64,000 nucleotides of DNA, from assembly GCF_009017415.1 (NCBI RefSeq), contig NC_092403.1, positions 3,100,001-3,164,000 on the forward strand. The letters run 5' to 3'. Shown here in pieces: positions 53,363 through 64,000 of this stretch (the stretch's first letter is position 1; every line of letters starts with the position of its first letter). Both the position numbers and the translations under genes were made by a program. Under the pieces are notes generated by a model. It saw only the letters and a program-made list of their open reading frames with translations, searched no databases and was not told the origin of the DNA. This DNA is from Aspergillus flavus. Taxonomy: Eukaryota > Ascomycota > Eurotiomycetes > Eurotiales > Aspergillaceae.

Positions 53363-55306
53363 ATGCGCTGGCTTATCTCTACGATATGGGCCCTTGCTGT
53401 GGGCTCAAGCTTTGCGACGGCCCGCAAAGCAATGCACTTTGCGATGGAGCAAAATCTCGACATGCTGCCTCGTACCCATTCCGCTCGTGGGCTACCTGCT
53501 CCAGGCAAAAAGGGAGTTATGCTCATGAACCGAATTGGACCATCGTCATCGGAGCTGTACGTGGCCAACATCGATGGCAGCAATGAGCGGAAACTGCTGG
53601 GAAACAACTCCAGATTCGACTACCATGCCTCTTTCTCACCCGATGGGCAATGGATTACCTTCACCTCGGAGCGCAATGGCGACGGTAACTCGGACCTCTA
53701 CCGTTGTCGCGCGGACGGCTCCGGGCTGGAGAAACTGGTGGCAACCTCCTCCGTTGAGGATGCTGGTGTGCTGTCTCCGGACGCCAGCAAGGTGGCCTGG
53801 GTCTCGACAGCGAACGGATACACGACAAATGTCTGGGTGATGGACCTGAAGACGGGCGAACAACGAAACCTCACCAACTTGGAGGGAGTCAAGGGTGACC
53901 CTACAAAACCCAATGGCTACTTCCGTCCCAGCTGGTCGCCTGATGGTGAATGGATTGCGTTCTCATCAGATCGCAACACGGAATGGCGTGGACACGGCAA
54001 TGGCACTGGCTGGGAGCATACGCAAGAGTTGTCAGTGTATGTTATCCGGCCAGATGGAACGGACTTTCGGAAAATCGCATCCAGGGAGGGATGGAGTCTT
54101 GGGTCTCCCAGATGGTCGCCAGATGGCTCGCGGATCATCTTCTACGAGATCACGACGGAAAACACATGGGATGCACACCGGCCCGAATCGGTCGCCAGTG
54201 CCACGTCGCAGATTGTATCTGTCGACTTCGCCACTGGACTGGATCGGATACAGCATACAAATGGAACGGGGGTGAAGGTCTCGCCACAATACGTAACGGC
54301 AGACAATATTGGCTATCTGATCAAGGGCGGATCGAGCGAAGGCATTCACTACACCGCTGAGAGCTCAACTGGCACTGTAATTAATGGCACGATGCGCTCG
54401 CCGTCGTGGTCGCCGGATGGCAAGTCCGTTGTCTATGAGAAGTCGGAGTTCGAGGCGCGTCCGATGGAGAAGAAACTCTACAGCTGGGATCCCGAGTGGG
54501 AATATCGGTTTACCGACGTGTTCCCGGATCTATCACAACAAGGTCGACTGGCTATCACGCAGAAGCAACTGGGTAACTCTAGCATTGTCACAATGAGACC
54601 AGACGGATTGGACCAAACGCTCGTCTTCGACCCATTGACCCAAAGCAACATCAGCTCCAGTGAGGTCGGCCAGGGCCTCGCCGGCGCATTCCAGCCCTCT
54701 TGGTCACCCGATGGGGAATGGATTGCCTTTGGCATCGGAGCTTGGTTCCAGTCCCGCGCGACTGGTAAGGGATACATTGCGAGGGCCAAAGCAGACGGGT
54801 CATATCATGAGATTCTCACCAACGGTACGATCAATGCGGGATTCCCCAGCTACTCGTTGGATGGGAGGTACTTGGTCTATCGTGTATGGGGTACTGAGTT
54901 TGGCCTTCGCATCATGGATTTGACCGATAAGAGTGTTCGCGTTTTGACTACCACCCGGGACAACCTTCCCTTCTACTCGCCTGATGGGCAGCGGATCGTC
55001 TTCACTCGCCGAACGAGCTACACCAACTTTGACGTGTGCACTATACGTCCGGATGGGTCAGACCTGAAGGTGCTCACGTCTAGCGGAGCCAACGATGCCC
55101 ATGCGACATGGACCGCGGATGGCCGCATTCTGTATGCAAGTGGTATGTATGGCTTCCGGGATGAAGCCGCCATCTATGACAACACCTTCCAGCCGTACGG
55201 TCAAATTTTCGTCATGAACGCAGACGGCTCGAATAAGACTATTTTGACCGACAGTATCTGGGAGGATTCGATGGCGTTGTACTTACCCAACGAGGTGCTT
55301 GAATAG
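53363..55306 (+). CDS. Secreted TolB-like / PD40 beta-propeller protein
   Basis: Single exon, 647 residues. A signal peptide (about residues 1-20, WLISTIWALAVGSSFATA) is followed by at least eight PD40/TolB-type blades with the consensus S-x-S-P-D-G-x-W-I-x-F-x-S: ASFSPDGQWITFTSERNG, PSWSPDGEWIAFSSDRN, PRWSPDGSRIIFYE, PSWSPDGKSVVYEKS, PSWSPDGEWIAFGIG, PSYSLDGRYLVYR, PFYSPDGQRIVFTRR and ATWTADGRILYASG. Such propellers bind proteins or sugars or precede peptidase domains, but no catalytic domain follows here. Potential N-glycosylation sites (N-x-S/T) are frequent. The family is mainly bacterial; single-exon structure and bacterial-style repeats make ancient transfer possible, which is inference. 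Convergent with the OPT transporter. Confidence 0.82.
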   Translation: MRWLISTIWALAVGSSFATARKAMHFAMEQNLDMLPRTHSARGLPAPGKKGVMLMNRIGPSSSELYVANIDGSNERKLLGNNSRFDYHASFSPDGQWITFTSERNGDGNSDLYRCRADGSGLEKLVATSSVEDAGVLSPDASKVAWVSTANGYTTNVWVMDLKTGEQRNLTNLEGVKGDPTKPNGYFRPSWSPDGEWIAFSSDRNTEWRGHGNGTGWEHTQELSVYVIRPDGTDFRKIASREGWSLGSPRWSPDGSRIIFYEITTENTWDAHRPESVASATSQIVSVDFATGLDRIQHTNGTGVKVSPQYVTADNIGYLIKGGSSEGIHYTAESSTGTVINGTMRSPSWSPDGKSVVYEKSEFEARPMEKKLYSWDPEWEYRFTDVFPDLSQQGRLAITQKQLGNSSIVTMRPDGLDQTLVFDPLTQSNISSSEVGQGLAGAFQPSWSPDGEWIAFGIGAWFQSRATGKGYIARAKADGSYHEILTNGTINAGFPSYSLDGRYLVYRVWGTEFGLRIMDLTDKSVRVLTTTRDNLPFYSPDGQRIVFTRRTSYTNFDVCTIRPDGSDLKVLTSSGANDAHATWTADGRILYASGMYGFRDEAAIYDNTFQPYGQIFVMNADGSNKTILTDSIWEDSMALYLPNEVLE

Positions 55307-55749
55307 ATATGTTAGCGCTGTCACGGCATGACAGGTCTATTAGATGTAGCTCTATATGTAGCGAGATTGAAGGTGCTGAAAGAATGAACCCGTATGCTGC
55401 TTTTGTCCGGTTGAAGACACCACCAAGTCTGTATTCATTAGAATCCGAATTTGATTTCACAAACAACAGCCATGTTTGCAAGAGTACAATTAAATAACCT
55501 AGTGGAAAGTCCGCCACAACATTGTAAGCATCTGTCTCACAGTTACAGATGGCTAGATACCAAACAACCGGATTCAAAGACTCAACAAGGTACTAAGTGC
55601 AATAGGATTATGGACATACAAGATGAACTGTGACTGCTCCAGAACAAATACACTAAGAGAGTAGATGGGTAGTTCATTATAGAGATGAGAGCTATGTACA
55701 CAGATATGCTTTATACACAAAAAGTATAAGTAATGCTACTTGGCTTTAT
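55307..55749. other. Intergenic, convergent 3' ends
   Basis: No gene recognised in the 440 bases between the propeller protein and the OPT transporter. Confidence 0.5.
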
Positions 55750-58131
55750 TCACAATGCGAAGCAACGCTCAACAGAGTCCGCATTATTGCCCCACCAATT
55801 GGGCATCTTGATTTGTTTCCCGGAGCCAAAGAACAGGAAGATCAACAACATGTTCAAGTTGAAGCCGGCATCGAAGGCGGCGGCAACCATGTAGCTGTAC
55901 CGTTTCCAGGTCTCAAACCGACGCCGATACGCCCAGTACATAACCACATATCCTCCGATGATGGCCGAAGTATAGCCTGTGCTGATATTCCCGTAGAAGA
56001 CCGACAGACCAGAGAAAAAGATTGTGACGTTCCACAAGTCAACCCGCAATCGTGGGAAGCAGCGGTGGAGTATGTACAGTATTGGGGGGATGACGGCTCC
56101 CACGAGGAAAGAGTAAGGGAGAATCCTCAGTTCGGGGTTTTCGAACATTTTCTGAGGTCCAATGACAGCGTATTGCACTCCGAGAGTGTTAGAACCTATG
56201 ATTGATTGACCTGTCCACTGGTTCAGCGGGTCCTTCTCAACACCCTTGAGGATGTTGCCCTTCGTGTTCAAGACCCAGCGAATCACGCCGTAATTCACTG
56301 GAATGCCGAGAACAGTTCCAAAGATCTGAGAGAAAAAGACCGTTCGCGGTGGAATGTGCATATAGTGTCCGATCTTTTGATCTTGAAGCATGTACTGAGC
56401 TCGATACCAAGCGTCGCCAGCGATCGCTCCGTAGGTGGACGGTCCACAGGGGTGACGGTGAGACGCGCCTGCTTTCGTGTGGACCATGTACCCGTACAGC
56501 ATCTCGTTGAATGTTCCCACCGCGAGCTGATAGTTGGAGATTGCGTACAGCCAACCGAAGGGGAGGACGAAAACACCGGCCGTGGCCAGGCCAACGAACA
56601 ACGTCCAGACTGGGATCCAAAGGTATCCACATGCGGTGGCCACAAGAAGGATGATAAACCCAGCCATGAAGAGGGCTACGTACCACCACAGGGGCACCTC
56701 CTTGTATTGCCTCTGGAGCACATTTAGACGATCGTGATACTGATAGTTGATATTTTGGCCCTTGGCCTTTTCCGACTTCCGACGGGAAGCAATGGCCTTC
56801 TTCAGGTTCGATTTGACCTGGTAGAACCCGAATGTAGCGATCCAGGTAACTGCTGCGGTCACCTTGGCATAGTCGAAGAATGTAGCCCAGGCATTGTGGA
56901 GCCCCATGTACATGAGACCGTGTTCTTCGTAAGCGGTTTGATTTAAGCGAAAGTCCGGGGTCAAAACGTCTAGAACCGGATACTTGGTGCCGTTTGCCAT
57001 GAATAGCGAGTTCGACATCAGGCCGTGCTTGTATGAGCCCAAATTCCCCCACTTGGCGGCCGGCAGGAGGACCCAACAGCTCACGACATACGCCAGGAAC
57101 AGAATGACCTGTGTCCACCAGGGTGTGAGTAGAATCGATGAGCCATTCCAGTTGATATTCGACCAATCGAAGGTTAAATTGAGAAAGCCCATTCCCCCTA
57201 GACCGGAGCCAATAAAGTTGGCTACAGGGTTGTGGGGAGCCACCCAGCAAAGAAACGCCAGGGAAGACGTGAAAGGAAACACGTACTCGGGGAGGAATTG
57301 CCATAAGGTCATTCCCACCAGAGACAGAAAGAAGATCTTGAGCTGACGCCGGGCAAGGGGCGACGAAACATCTTGCTTCCGGAATGTCTCGAAAAGGGTG
57401 GTCTGCATGAGGGCCTGTGGCCAGACGTATGTGGGATCATAGAGAAGTAGCTGGCGCGCGATGGCTGCAAATGCGTACCCAACCCAAACAATGGCGAACA
57501 TGAAGAAGATTGCAACTGCCGGATTAAGTTTTTCCCCGTAGAAGAGCTCTGCAAGTGCAATGGGGGTATAGCCCAGGTTGTACGTAGCACCAGACGCAGC
57601 GGTTAACGTAACCAGCACATGTTCTTTGGCACTCCAGGGCGCTGGGTTGAGGTTGAATGACCATTTTGTGAATGGGACACGGATCTCCCAGGCTGGAAAC
57701 ACGCGTGCAAAGAAGTTTCCGACGTAGTGGGTTGCGATCTGGACAAAAAAGATCGAATACGGCGCCTGAGTTGTACGGAAGTGGCTCATCTGAGACAGAA
57801 AAGCCCCGGGAACGATAAAAATGATCGACAGGAGGAAATATCGGAAGGTAATCGTGGGTAAGGTCGGGTCATCGGTGAGACTGACCAGCTGCCGGACTTC
57901 ACGGGGTAGCGCTGCGATCTCTGGATCCTCTTCGGTCTCCTGCTCTATAGCATCTGTCTCGCTGGGCTTCTTCACGTGTTCCTCATCGCTGGACGATCGC
58001 TCGTCCACCGACGCCAACTTCTTGTCCACATTGGATATCCGATCGCTGTCGTTGTCCGTCACTGGTGAGGGAGTATCCAAGGGATCCTCCGTTGCCCTCG
58101 AGAACTTTCGAGAGACGGCGGACAGCACCAT
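55750..58131 (-). CDS. OPT-family oligopeptide transporter
   Basis: Single exon, 793 residues on the minus strand. An acidic, Ser-rich cytosolic N-terminus of about 85 residues precedes the first helix. OPT landmarks include the region from EVRQLVSLTDDPTLPTITFRY to MSHFRTTQAPYSIFFVQIATH, YDPTYVWPQALMQTTLF, VGMTLWQFLPEYVFPFTSSLA, GSGLGGMGFLNLTFDWSNIN, and the late YGYMVHTKAGASHRHP and NYGVIRWVLNTKGNIL blocks. About 14-16 helices are expected. Fungal OPT carriers import tetra/pentapeptides or glutathione with protons at the plasma membrane; a divergent branch has other cargo. The C-terminal WGNNADSVERCFAL is the typical tail (W-x-G-N-N...C). Confidence 0.9.
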   Translation of the reverse strand: MVLSAVSRKFSRATEDPLDTPSPVTDNDSDRISNVDKKLASVDERSSSDEEHVKKPSETDAIEQETEEDPEIAALPREVRQLVSLTDDPTLPTITFRYFLLSIIFIVPGAFLSQMSHFRTTQAPYSIFFVQIATHYVGNFFARVFPAWEIRVPFTKWSFNLNPAPWSAKEHVLVTLTAASGATYNLGYTPIALAELFYGEKLNPAVAIFFMFAIVWVGYAFAAIARQLLLYDPTYVWPQALMQTTLFETFRKQDVSSPLARRQLKIFFLSLVGMTLWQFLPEYVFPFTSSLAFLCWVAPHNPVANFIGSGLGGMGFLNLTFDWSNINWNGSSILLTPWWTQVILFLAYVVSCWVLLPAAKWGNLGSYKHGLMSNSLFMANGTKYPVLDVLTPDFRLNQTAYEEHGLMYMGLHNAWATFFDYAKVTAAVTWIATFGFYQVKSNLKKAIASRRKSEKAKGQNINYQYHDRLNVLQRQYKEVPLWWYVALFMAGFIILLVATACGYLWIPVWTLFVGLATAGVFVLPFGWLYAISNYQLAVGTFNEMLYGYMVHTKAGASHRHPCGPSTYGAIAGDAWYRAQYMLQDQKIGHYMHIPPRTVFFSQIFGTVLGIPVNYGVIRWVLNTKGNILKGVEKDPLNQWTGQSIIGSNTLGVQYAVIGPQKMFENPELRILPYSFLVGAVIPPILYILHRCFPRLRVDLWNVTIFFSGLSVFYGNISTGYTSAIIGGYVVMYWAYRRRFETWKRYSYMVAAAFDAGFNLNMLLIFLFFGSGKQIKMPNWWGNNADSVERCFAL

Positions 58132-60240
58132 TGATACTGGATGGCGTCGATCCTTGTTACTGGATTCGACTGACCTTCAACACACGTTGAGGGCTTTCAG
58201 GCCACGGTTTTTGCGGAGAGGACGAGCTGAACCACACACCCATCATGTCCACCAGCGAGCCACTTCAGTTATAGATAAAATCAATTCCGTTGCCCTCATC
58301 GACTAGGCCAAATGACGTGATCGAGTTTTCAATAAGCCACCGAAACCTCAACCGGATCCGGAAGCGGTGCTAAATGTAACATTGACAACACCCGTCCCAC
58401 TTTTACATGGAAACAGCAAGACAACAATGCTTAACTGTAGCCAAGTTGCGTGCAAGCAATTGCAGCGGGTCCATCTGGTAGGTTGAATTCTCATACGCCG
58501 GACCTGCTTGGCAAATGGCGTTATCGGAGGAAGCGCATTCGTGATCGTTCGAGACTTGTTCTCTATACCAACTAGGGCTGGATGAAGCCCTAAATCCTGG
58601 CCGATGATTGGCTGCGCGGCTAGAAAAGCGGCCCGTGACCGACACGCTTAATTTAGTCTAGTGGCAACTTTGTCCCAATCCGGTCATCGCTCAACCCTAA
58701 TCCTTTTTTTTTTTTTTTTTTTTTTTGCGGTCTCTCATGGAAGTGTGAAAACAAATCGAGGGGGAAAAAAATAATAATATAGGAGAGCGTAACAAACCCT
58801 TTCACTTAACCTTCGGCAAGCCGTCTCCGAGTACAATCCTATCCCATATCTCTGTCGATCCGCTATGTTCCGACCGTCAGGATCAGGACACAGATCCACC
58901 CGAGTGATCATGTCAGTCATTGACTTCCATCGACTTGCAGATTGCGTGCTCGCTTTTCCTCCGTCGTACACCATCGGAGAACGGAGTCGTGTTGGTCATG
59001 TTTTCAGCTGCTGCTAGCCTATTGATTGTCTCAGATCCTACCGTCCATCCAACAAATAAATGACTAGTTAAGCTCCGACACTACTCCGTAAGCCGTGGGC
59101 AAAAGTGGCGACATCTTCTCCCAATCCAATGGTTCCTGAACTAAGAAAAAAAAAATTTCCCTAGTGATTTTCCACGTTAGATGGGTATATCTCTCAACCC
59201 AGTTATGGGCAGTAGTCATCTTAATCACCCGGAAGCGCCATTAATATGGTTAGTCAACGTATCGTGTTACCGGTAAGATGATGTCAATACCCCGGTCCTC
59301 GCAGAAAATGCTACCAAGATGGGCCAAAGCGCGTTGGGCGCCATATGGGAGGGGGTGAGGTCATCTCAATGATTGCTTTGGTAGGATTGTCATACAGTCG
59401 TAGTACCATGGGCACATTATCCGCCAATTTTCGATCCCTTGGCAAGGAAATGATGCTGATGCAAGCTGTGGATGATCACGGAGATAAACCAAGTGCGGAC
59501 GTAGCCTTTCGAGGTGTAGCTGCACTTACAAATATACTGTAAGCCTTACTGGCTAAACAGGTTAGCGAGTAGCTTCTATGGCCGGTCTAGAATTTACCAT
59601 AGGGGCCTCTCATCTTCATCGATTTCCTCGTACGACATGTACTTATTACACGCCGACATCATCTCTTCTCTCTTACTGAACTGTGATGACTGTGCATTAT
59701 ATAGCACGACTTTCCCACGTGGTATTGCGAGATATGTCATCGCGTCCACAGATAGGGCCGAATATATTTTCGAACCAATGTATATGTGACCTCACATCGT
59801 GCAGCCGCATCTTAAGCAAGAGGTGTCTTCTTCGCTGGTCCTTTTGATTGCTACCATCTTGGTTTCATGACTCTTCGTATGGAACTCCAATACGCTCACT
59901 CCCTTGGAAGTTGATGGGTAAGACGCAGGGTAGCCTACGATAGGCGGCAATGGGTTCGCTCTAAGTGACATCAGCTTTGAGCTACTTCTTCTTCTCATTT
60001 TGTTCATGGAATCACACGACTTATTGATAAGACTAGATTCACTAGACTGATAACACCACCATATACTACCACTTCATTAGGGTCAACATTAAAAGGTGAA
60101 CGAACCTATAAACGGATAGCAAGAAAAAATACCACGGCATTAATTTCTCCTGCAGCTTTACTAGCCCACTACCCCCAACCGGTTTCACAAGTCAAGAAGC
60201 ATATATGCACCCGTCTAAACTATTTCCACTGATCGGGGGT
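58132..60240. other. 2.1-kb gene-poor region with poly-T run
   Basis: A T23 run lies at 58704-58726 and an A-rich run near 59145-59156. Small frames (58645-58403, 58974-58735, 59345-59542, 60007-59792) have no motifs. No gene supported. Confidence 0.45.
58704..58726. repeat. T23 homopolymer
   Basis: Uninterrupted T run in intergenic DNA. Confidence 0.85.
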
Positions 60241-62492
60241 CTACTTCTCTCCCGCCTCTGAAAGATGCTCCGCTCCTTCGTACAGTTTAGGCAAGGGCTC
60301 GAGCTTTTGCCGCAGAACCCAGACACGAAAATGCCAGACCGTATTTCTAAGTTGGTACATCGCATGCTTCCTAGTCGGAACTGAAAACACCTGATCCAAT
60401 TCCTCCAGGGTGAGAGCTATCATACGTTAGTAATTGGCCAATGCCGGTGTGACTAAGGATCACTTACATTTCGTCTCCGGAACGAACAACAACACAAGAA
60501 CCCATCCAACCAAACACCATGCAGCGTACCAGCCAAAGGCCCCTTGCGGCTGAAAGGCGCGTAGGAGTGAGGGCCACGTGAATGACAGGATGAAATTGAA
60601 ACACCATGTCGTGGCGGTAGCCCAGGACATGCCCACTTCACGCACATGCAGGGGGAAGGCTTCGGCAGAGTATGTGAAGGGCACAGGTCCTTCACCAGGC
60701 GAGTAGAATACTTCGAACAAGTACATACCCGTTGTCACCATGGCCACCCGTTTCTTGCTGTATTTGATTCCTTCCTCGATCCAAAATGAAAAGCCGGCCC
60801 AGAACAGGCAAATGGCAAGGAAAGGGAAGGTAAATAGCAGGAGGTTCCGTCGTCCCCATGTGTCAATCGTGAAGAATGCTGGCAGCGCAAAGACCCAGTT
60901 CAGAATCCCTGTTCCCATCGATGCTAACAGCGCCTCCTGAATCGAATATCCTGATTCGGTGAATATAGTTGTTGAATAGTAGGCGATAACGTTCACGCCG
61001 CAAAACTACGAAGATATAGCCTCGATTAGCCTCTGGTTCCATGCGCAGAGCATCAAAGATGAGTTCCAGGGGCCAGGGTTGACATCCGGAGCGCTGGAGG
61101 TGAGAACGCTACTTGGCCAATCAACGCTTGTTGAGACGCGTGCTGACATAGTCCACCCCGAACGTTCATTAAAGAGAATTGGCCGGAAGTTTCATGACTT
61201 ACCTGCTGCAAAAACATGACAATCCAGGTGGCAAGTGTTGCACGTGCATTGCGGGGGATTGTGAACAGCTCCAGAAACATAGTGAAGAAGTTCTTTCCCT
61301 TGTTCACCTCCCTTTCGAGCTGGACACCGACGTATGCATAGTACAAGTCGCGTGCTGCTTGTAGATCTGAAGGGCGAAGGATGCGGAAAGCCTCATAGGC
61401 CTTGTTGATCTTGTTGTGCTCAATCAACCAACGAGGAGACTCAGGGCATAAGTAGACCTGCGCACAGACGATCAATGGCAACACCACCGTTGAGCCCAGC
61501 ATCAGACGCCACGATAGATTGTCTGGCAAGCCCATGAACGCAACACCCATGATGTTCCCCAGCATAATACCGAAGGCGGTCCACATCTGCCACATCATGA
61601 CCAACGCCCCTCGAATTGGAGCGGGCGAACACTCGGCGGCGTAGACAGGGACCGTCGACGATTTGGAACCGATGCCGAGACCAAGGACGAAGCGAGCGAT
61701 AAATAGGTTGACCCAGGAATTGCATACACCCTCCCAGACTGAGGCGACGGCGGCAATGAAGCAAGACACCCAAATCGTACCGCGCCGTGCCAGGTACCTA
61801 TTCATCGGCTCCGTGAGCCAGCAGCCGATAACCGCACAGGCCAGATACGGGGCGCCAACGACGAGACCAGTGATATATTCGCTCTTAATATTAAGTTCCT
61901 TGACACATGATCAGCACTGCAGTCCTCGTAGTCGAATATGACTATCTCACCTTGAGGTAAATGGCTTGGGCGCCATTGTTGACGGTTTCGTCCATACCTT
62001 GAACCGCGGCGGCCAACGAGCACATGGCTAGAACCCAATAAGCACAGTTCATGATATCAAAAAAATGAAAAGATATGCCGCTCTCAGCGGCTGACTTCAT
62101 TACGTACACGCCATAAAGTAGAGTTGCCAAGGTTGTGACCATTTATGCGTGTGTTCGCGCCGAATGGCCGCCCTCTCATCTTCGGTCAGCTCTGGCATAT
62201 TGTGGGCATCCTGAGGATTCTGCGAAATCAGGGCTCCTTTACGGAAAAGCTCCTTGTGGGTCTCCAGGCCATACTGGGCACAGAATCTGTCCACATCCTC
62301 CATCAGCTGCTGGCGGGGAATGCCTTCCAGAGGGTTCTTGAAGACGGCGCTGAGCTTATTGGCGGGTCGGCCCTCGATGTCGTAAATACTCGAGCGCCTT
62401 GGCTTCTCTGAATGTTCGGCTGTAGGAGAAACTTCATCCATGCCATCTGACTTCTTCTGGTGGCCGGCATCCGGTCCGAGTTCGTCTTTCAT
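60241..62492 (-). CDS. MFS transporter, sugar porter family (polyol/inositol-type)
   Basis: Five minus-strand exons, 62492..62108, 62027..61951, 61898..61203, 61005..60468 and 60416..60241, give 623 residues. A long cytosolic N-terminus (about 125 residues) carries PLEGIPRQQLMEDVDRF and HKELFRKGALISQNP, a layout seen in a fungal sugar-porter branch related to inositol and polyol carriers. Then come CSLAAAVQGMDETVNNGAQ in helix 1, GLGIGSKSSTVPVYAAECSP, PESPRWLIEHN, and QQFCGVNVIAYYST across the third splice, the helix-7 signature. VPETK is spliced to SLTLEELDQVFSVPT. Probably a proton-coupled plasma-membrane carrier; substrate not determinable. A TATAAAG-like element on this strand is at 62724-62732, about 235 bases upstream. 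Confidence 0.87.
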
Positions 62493-64000
62493 CGTGAGGC
62501 TCTATGGAACTTGGGGAAAGGAATAGAAGGGAAGTCTGAATAGCAGATCTAGCAGGGGAAAGGGGGTTTTCAAATGAGTATCAGGTATCCAAACTACAGA
62601 AACACAGTAGTTCTAATTTCTGGAGTGGCTTCCAGGTAGTTAGCATAGCTTGGCGGAAATAGCTATGATACCTCACAAGAACAAGGTAAGGTGTCCACCG
62701 TGAGATGCGGGGATGCGTGTCTGGCTTTATAGGACATATTGGGTAACAGCCTCAGCGAATGTCTTCATACGGCCAATCATATCATGGCCAATCAGACTGC
62801 CTGTAAATTCTCTCAGTAGTCAGACGCGGCCCATGCCGCTACCAGATAATGGAGAGTGCGTGGACGGGGAATTCAGTCTACGAACCATGTTTTCCAATGG
62901 TGTCAGAATACGAAACTCAGGCTCCATCCACCACTATAGCCATGCAGTTATAAGTGTTGCAGGCCAACAGCGGGATTGATTGTTTTCCCATACCCTGGAC
63001 GCTATGACTTTCCAGTGTGAGTCAGACAGTAGTAGTAATCAACTACGCATGGTGTTGGGCTGGTCTCAGCATCGCCGAATCAAACGAGACCAGACCGTAG
63101 CATATGTATACTACGGGGAAAGTGTCGGTCGTCATAATACAATCACGATTCATGGCAAAGTTGCACGGTCACTCCGTTTTGACGTATTAAAACGCCTTTT
63201 TCTAAGGAGATTGCCCCCAATCAGACGAGTTACCCCACACGAGCGATTTCCCCAACGCGGAACCCCGTGGGGGAATCGCAGTGAGAGAAAAGAAAAGTGG
63301 AGGGACATGCATGGTGGGGCACAAAGTAGTGCAATACACAGCGAGTCAGACCATGAGAAGGCCCCAGATGTTGAAAATAACAGTCCAACTGACATTGGCC
63401 GTTTCGACCTTCAAGACTAGTCATGAACTAAGCAACACGAAGCCTTTGGGGGGCCTGAGGCCAAGGATGATCTGCGGGGTGGCGTCCAATCACGTGTAGG
63501 CGGAGCCCTATCTCTTGCGTCATTGCATTTTGGGTCTGGCAACTTCGTGATGGATTGGCTCCCGTGGGCTTCCATGGGGCACGCCTGGTTAGAGGACTGT
63601 GACGTTCATATGATCGCTGCGGCGCCATGGGTCTGTTCGCCCCAATCACCTACGATTGTGGATATTGCCCGGTGGGGCAGAATCCCAGTAGGTATTAACC
63701 CCAGACTACTAGTAGCATTGTAACAAATCCAGTACCTCTAGCAGTCTCTCTCACGCGCGGCCAGGGCTCCACCTTCCAAACCAGGTTAACCTACGTGGTA
63801 TGCGGGGATTTATCCATTCATAATGCTGATGTCCCACTTTTCAAGTGGAAGAAAAACACCTGAAACATGGGGGAGACCAATCACTCTCAAGTCGGTCGCC
63901 TCCTTAGGCTCAGCAAGAGAGGCATCAGTATGGAGTAGAATATATATAAACATGTGCAAGCCTGTCCAATTGACCAACATATAAAAGGAGAAACACGGAA
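62493..64000. other. 1.5-kb right-edge region with TATA motifs of a downstream gene
   Basis: No gene recognised; frames at 62980-63420 and others lack motifs. TATATATAAA at 63941-63950 and TATAAAAG at 63980-63987 close to the edge suggest that a plus-strand gene starts just beyond the window. Confidence 0.4.

Noticed and set aside
1..64000. CRISPR arrays, insertion sequences, rRNA genes, intact transposons
   Set aside because: None seen: no regularly spaced direct repeats, no transposase or reverse transcriptase motifs, no rRNA-like sequence.

Overview
This is nuclear DNA from a filamentous ascomycete, most likely an Aspergillus or a close relative in Eurotiales. The genes are interrupted by short (about 45-140 nt) GT...AG introns with CTAAC/CTRAY-like branch sites. 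The gene content is also typical: a PL1 pectin lyase, a Zn2Cys6 regulator, a Pth11/rhodopsin-type membrane protein, a BBE-type oxidoreductase, an OPT transporter, several MFS carriers and a MACPF protein. The genus is inferred from the style of these families, not from a database match. Most gene models were rebuilt by hand from splice sites and reading-frame continuity; exon boundaries are given in each entry.

Layout. 0.4-2.4 kb: histidine phosphatase (-). 3.9-7.3 kb: drug/H+ MFS carrier followed by a DHCR24-like FAD oxidoreductase, both (+). 7.5-9.6 kb: Csn12/Thp1-like PCI protein (-), sharing an upstream region with a flavin monooxygenase at 10.7-12.3 kb (+). 12.3-16.2 kb is gene-poor. 16.2-17.8 kb: nine-exon rhodopsin-like membrane protein (+). 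18.2-19.6 kb: small conserved-looking protein (-) head-to-head with an HSP20 (+). 20.4-21.0 kb: membrane RING-H2 protein (+), converging on a secreted BBE-type oxidoreductase at 21.1-22.8 kb (-). 22.8-26.3 kb is gene-poor. 26.3-27.7 kb: pectin lyase, followed by an intron-containing tRNA-Ser(CGA). 28.4-30.9 kb: a gene fragment, a relic copy of a small secreted protein, a charged hypothetical protein, and the intact small secreted protein. 32.1-33.5 kb: decayed ankyrin gene. 34.9-36.4 kb: secreted Pro/Gly/Thr repeat protein.

37.4-43.9 kb holds a co-oriented trio: a fumarase/aspartase-superfamily lyase, an MFS sugar-type transporter and a Zn2Cys6 regulator. This looks like an uptake, breakdown and control module for one carbon source. 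45.8-49.0 kb: many-exon MACPF (perforin-fold) gene carrying an apparent single-base frameshift. 49.6-50.4 kb: Mpv17/PMP22 protein (-). 51.8 kb: GNAT acetyltransferase. 53.4-55.3 kb: secreted TolB-like propeller protein converging on an OPT oligopeptide transporter (55.7-58.1 kb, -). 60.2-62.5 kb: SP-family sugar/polyol transporter (-). TATA motifs at the right edge suggest a (+) gene beginning just outside the window.

The overall character is accessory or subtelomere-like: transporters, secreted enzymes, decayed genes and wide gene-poor gaps, with a few housekeeping-type genes (Csn12-like, Mpv17, HSP20, tRNA). No CRISPR, rRNA or intact transposon was seen.
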